From CAZEPJ01 sp964514105 (GTDB lineage: Bacteria > Desulfobacterota > Desulfocorpusculales > Desulfocorpusculum): a stretch of 6,126 nucleotides of DNA. The notes under the pieces are model-generated. The model was not told the DNA's origin and did no database searches. It saw only the letters and a program-made list of their open reading frames with translations. A program made the position numbers and the translations under genes. Of this stretch, positions 5,558-6,126 are shown piece by piece (positions within the stretch are counted from its first letter, which is position 1; each line of letters begins with the position of its first letter). The stretch covers positions 1-6,126 of the forward strand of contig CAZEPJ010000108.1 in NCBI GenBank assembly GCA_964514105.1, given 5' to 3'.

Positions 5558-6126
5558 CAATGCCCTCCCCTTTCTGGTTCCCTGGTGACGGTCCATGGAT
5601 CTGGGATGATGTCTGGATGGCGCTGCTACACCCCCCTTCTATCTCATCTCCCCGTGGGCGTGCATCCGGATTTCCCTGATTTTGGGGTCGGATGGGCGCC
5701 GGGGTACCGAGAGATCACGGGAGAAGACCCTCCTTGAATCGCCCCGACGGAAGACGCGGCCCCGGTTCCATTCCCTCCTTAGCCAAGGCCGTGCCATACA
5801 TGAGGATCTCACAAGAGCTCGCCAGCCCGGGGAAGATCGAGGCGCACAGGCTCTTGAGCTCTTGGACAAGGCCGGACTTGGGATTTCGCCAACAGGACAA
5901 GGGGGAGTGAATCCCGGGTTGCTGGCCGGATCATCGTTCACAATCAGGCCAGGGATGACGCGTGCTTCCGGATGGGAATGCGCACTTTTGGATGAGAAGT
6001 TACGGAACTGTCTGCAACGTCCGCACCGAGAGCGCCTTCAGAGAGGTTGGGGAAATCGCAACCGCACGTCGCGCCTCATCGAATGGCGGGCGGTTGGCTC
6101 CTCAGAGAAGTTGCCCGTCCCGGGGC
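5558..6126. other. Stretch without a supportable gene
   Basis: All six frames were considered. Short open frames at 5639-5941 and 5715-5900 (minus) and 5692-5910 (plus) lack ribosome binding sites and recognisable motifs. An ATG at 5992 (+) stays open to the window edge (45 codons, MRSYGTVCNVRTE...) but has no binding site, so it could only be a guess. No convincing promoter for the secreted-protein gene was found between 5571 and 5760. The one structured element is a 9-base inverted repeat, CAAGAGCTC (5812-5820) and GAGCTCTTG (5856-5864), with a 35-base gap. Confidence 0.5.

Noticed and set aside
5812..5864. Inverted repeat CAAGAGCTC / GAGCTCTTG as a mobile-element end or terminator
   Set aside because: The arms are only 9 bases with a 35-base gap, with no transposase, target duplication or T tract nearby.
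5992..6126. Possible partial gene running off the right edge (45 codons)
   Set aside because: No ribosome binding site and no recognisable motif; open frames of this length are common by chance in GC-rich DNA.

Overview
This is a GC-rich stretch of chromosome from a Gram-negative bacterium. The envelope-directed proteins (a lipoprotein, a Tat-exported hydrolase, a Sec-secreted protein) and the gene content fit an environmental lineage such as the former Deltaproteobacteria, Acidobacteria or NC10-like bacteria. The sequence alone does not settle the taxon. I see no tRNA, rRNA, CRISPR array, insertion sequence or phage gene.

Layout, left to right. (1) Positions 1-192 are leader DNA with an extended -10 promoter and a strong ribosome binding site. 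They drive a 548-residue lipoprotein (193-1839, +) that joins a LecA-like lectin domain, an Ig-like domain and a caspase-family (C14) protease domain carrying a canonical EF-hand calcium loop. (2) A short Hsp20 chaperone (2061-2363, +) has its own candidate promoter, a palindromic 5' leader and a clear intrinsic terminator. (3) Convergent to it, a Tat-exported dienelactone-hydrolase-family protein (2506-3381, -) has an intact Cys-Asp-His triad and a good sigma-70-type promoter. (4) Positions 3581-4287 hold two decaying genes that converge: a 5'-truncated alpha/beta hydrolase that has lost its nucleophile serine (+), and a frameshifted, truncated MFS transporter (-). (5) A secreted protein with an LWPPNHK-type extracellular module (4568-5557, -) ends in a stem-loop. 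(6) Positions 5558-6126 contain no gene that I can support.

The genes do not form one operon. Each intact gene appears to be its own transcription unit, and no shared pathway is evident. The most distinctive element is the outer-envelope caspase lipoprotein, which has two independent calcium-site candidates (lectin loop and EF-hand) and may be a calcium- and glycan-responsive surface protease. That role is inference from its domains. The graveyard at 3581-4287 shows that this locus has been rearranging.
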